Source: Hyphomicrobiaceae bacterium
Lineage (GTDB): Bacteria > Pseudomonadota > Alphaproteobacteria > Rhizobiales > JAKIUO01
DNA length: 5,222 nt
NCBI GenBank assembly: GCA_021647535.1
Contig: JAKIUO010000194.1
Location: 1-5,222, forward strand
Reading direction: 5' to 3'
A model generated the notes under the pieces. That model ran no database searches, was not told the DNA's origin, and saw nothing but the letters and a program-made list of their open reading frames with translations. Position 1 is the first letter of the stretch; each line of letters opens with the position of its first letter. Position numbers and translations under genes: made by a program. Of the stretch, positions 4,270 to 5,222 are shown piece by piece.

Positions 4270-5222
4270 GTGGTGGACGGCGTGACGACGGACAAAGGCG
4301 ATGGCGCTGGCGCTGGCGAGGCGGTTCTATATCAGGACCTGCCAGATGCGCAGGCCTTTGTTCTGCTGGCTTCCATCACGATTGTGGCGCTTTGTGGCAT
4401 TGTTTACGAGCTGATTATCGGCACTGTTTCAAGCTATCTGCTTGGTAATTCCATCTATCAGTTCTCGTTGACCATCGGTTTTTTCATGTTCGCAATGGGC
4501 ATTGGTTCCTATTTGAGCAAATTTCTGGTCGGCAATCTGATCAAAAACTTCATTTATGTGGAAATCGCTCTGGCGGTTGTGGGCGGTGTCTGTTCGCTGG
4601 CCTTGTTTTTTGCCTTCCCGTTTTCGCCAGGCCTTTACCGCACAATCATGTTTGCGTTCATTTTGGTGATTGGTACGCTTGTCGGGCTGGAAATTCCGCT
4701 ATTGACCCGCATATTGGTGCCGCGTAGTGGCACAAGGCGCTCCATCGCCAATGTCATGTCGCTTGATTATATTGGGGCTCTTATTGGTTCTGTTGCCTTT
4801 CCGCTGATGCTCTTGCCAGGGCTTGGGCTGTTGCGCTCCTCATTTGCCATTGGTCTGATCAATATTTTTGTGGCCTTTTTGTCTGTGGTCTTCCTGCGAC
4901 ATTATTTGCCTGATGTCAGGCGCATCCTCATTGTTGTTGCCGCTGCTTTTTTGCTTCTGGCCGGATTGACGCTGGCTGGCGACCGTCTGACTTCCTTTGC
5001 TCAGCAACATCTTTTTTTCGACAAGATACTCTACCAAAAACAGACGCCCTATCAAAAACTGGTGGTGACAAGAGATTGGAAGCGCAAGGATTTGCGGTTG
5101 TTCATTGACGGCCACATTCAGTTCTCGCAAATGGATGAACACCGCTATCACGAGGCGCTTGTTCACCCGCTTATGAACCTGTCCGGCAAGGCGGAAAATA
5201 TTCTTGTTATGGGCGGTGGGGA
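4270..5222 (+). CDS. speE: Membrane-integrated spermidine synthase (polyamine aminopropyltransferase), 3' end missing
   Basis: The frame is open from the stop at 4264 to the window edge (317 codons). No early in-frame ATG exists, so it starts at a GTG: 4270, 4273 or 4282. GTG 4282 has GGTGG eight bases upstream, so the exact start is uncertain. The N-terminal half has about seven hydrophobic segments, near residues 29-45, 66-82, 95-117, 123-142, 165-183, 186-213 and 219-236. The cytoplasmic catalytic domain begins with QTPYQKLVVTR (258-268), then FIDGHIQFS (278-286), DEHRYHEALVHP (289-300) and the opening of the nucleotide-binding loop, VMGGG (313-317). This is the SpeE signature for moving an aminopropyl group from decarboxylated S-adenosylmethionine to putrescine. 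The catalytic Asp lies beyond the window, so activity cannot be confirmed. In other genomes such membrane forms often neighbour DUF350 and DUF4178 genes; neither is visible here. Confidence 0.92.
   Translation, partial: MVDGVTTDKGDGAGAGEAVLYQDLPDAQAFVLLASITIVALCGIVYELIIGTVSSYLLGNSIYQFSLTIGFFMFAMGIGSYLSKFLVGNLIKNFIYVEIALAVVGGVCSLALFFAFPFSPGLYRTIMFAFILVIGTLVGLEIPLLTRILVPRSGTRRSIANVMSLDYIGALIGSVAFPLMLLPGLGLLRSSFAIGLINIFVAFLSVVFLRHYLPDVRRILIVVAAAFLLLAGLTLAGDRLTSFAQQHLFFDKILYQKQTPYQKLVVTRDWKRKDLRLFIDGHIQFSQMDEHRYHEALVHPLMNLSGKAENILVMGGG

Noticed and set aside
4299..4323. GGCGCT-like short repeat at the start of the synthase gene
   Set aside because: It only encodes a short Gly/Ala-rich N-terminal stretch (GDGAGAGEA); too few units to be a meaningful repeat.

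Overview
The window looks like ordinary chromosomal DNA of an alphaproteobacterium of moderate GC, probably of the order Hyphomicrobiales. The main clue is the UDP-glucose 4-epimerase, whose wording (GSIVVPESV.DPLGYYENNT) is typical of alphaproteobacterial GalE/ExoB proteins. The membrane-type spermidine synthase fits this too. The assignment is recalled family knowledge, not a database search.

Layout, left to right. Positions 1-288 are comparatively AT-rich. They hold the first codons of a minus-strand gene leaving the window on the left (start at 12, strong Shine-Dalgarno) and a possible 65-residue minus-strand small protein (91-288). Positions 289-506 are a divergent intergenic region with a helical-turn-spaced array of CCGTCA motifs. 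A 154-residue exported protein of unknown function follows (507-971), then a 291-base gap with a perfect TATAAT box, then galE (1263-2258).

The 423 bases between galE and the next gene are the most structured part of the window. A composite inverted-repeat element of about 266 bp (2356-2621) has 31-bp outer arms. It contains a perfect 29-bp hairpin (2393-2479) and a second hairpin (2497-2586) whose right arm can pair in two alternative ways. The arms suggest that one palindromic element landed inside another. The right edge of the element supplies an extended -10 box in front of the next gene.

That gene (2682-3536, GTG start) encodes a GNAT acetyltransferase with what looks like a second, decayed GNAT half. 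After a 115-base gap with a promoter-like sequence overlapped by a small inverted repeat comes a 204-residue membrane-anchored protein with an EF-hand-like loop and an Arg/Ser-rich tail (3652-4266). It is followed 3 bases later, in the same reading frame, by a membrane-integrated spermidine synthase (4270 to beyond the right edge). These last two genes are very likely one transcription unit and point to polyamine metabolism at the inner membrane. No tRNA, rRNA, CRISPR array or transposase gene is visible.
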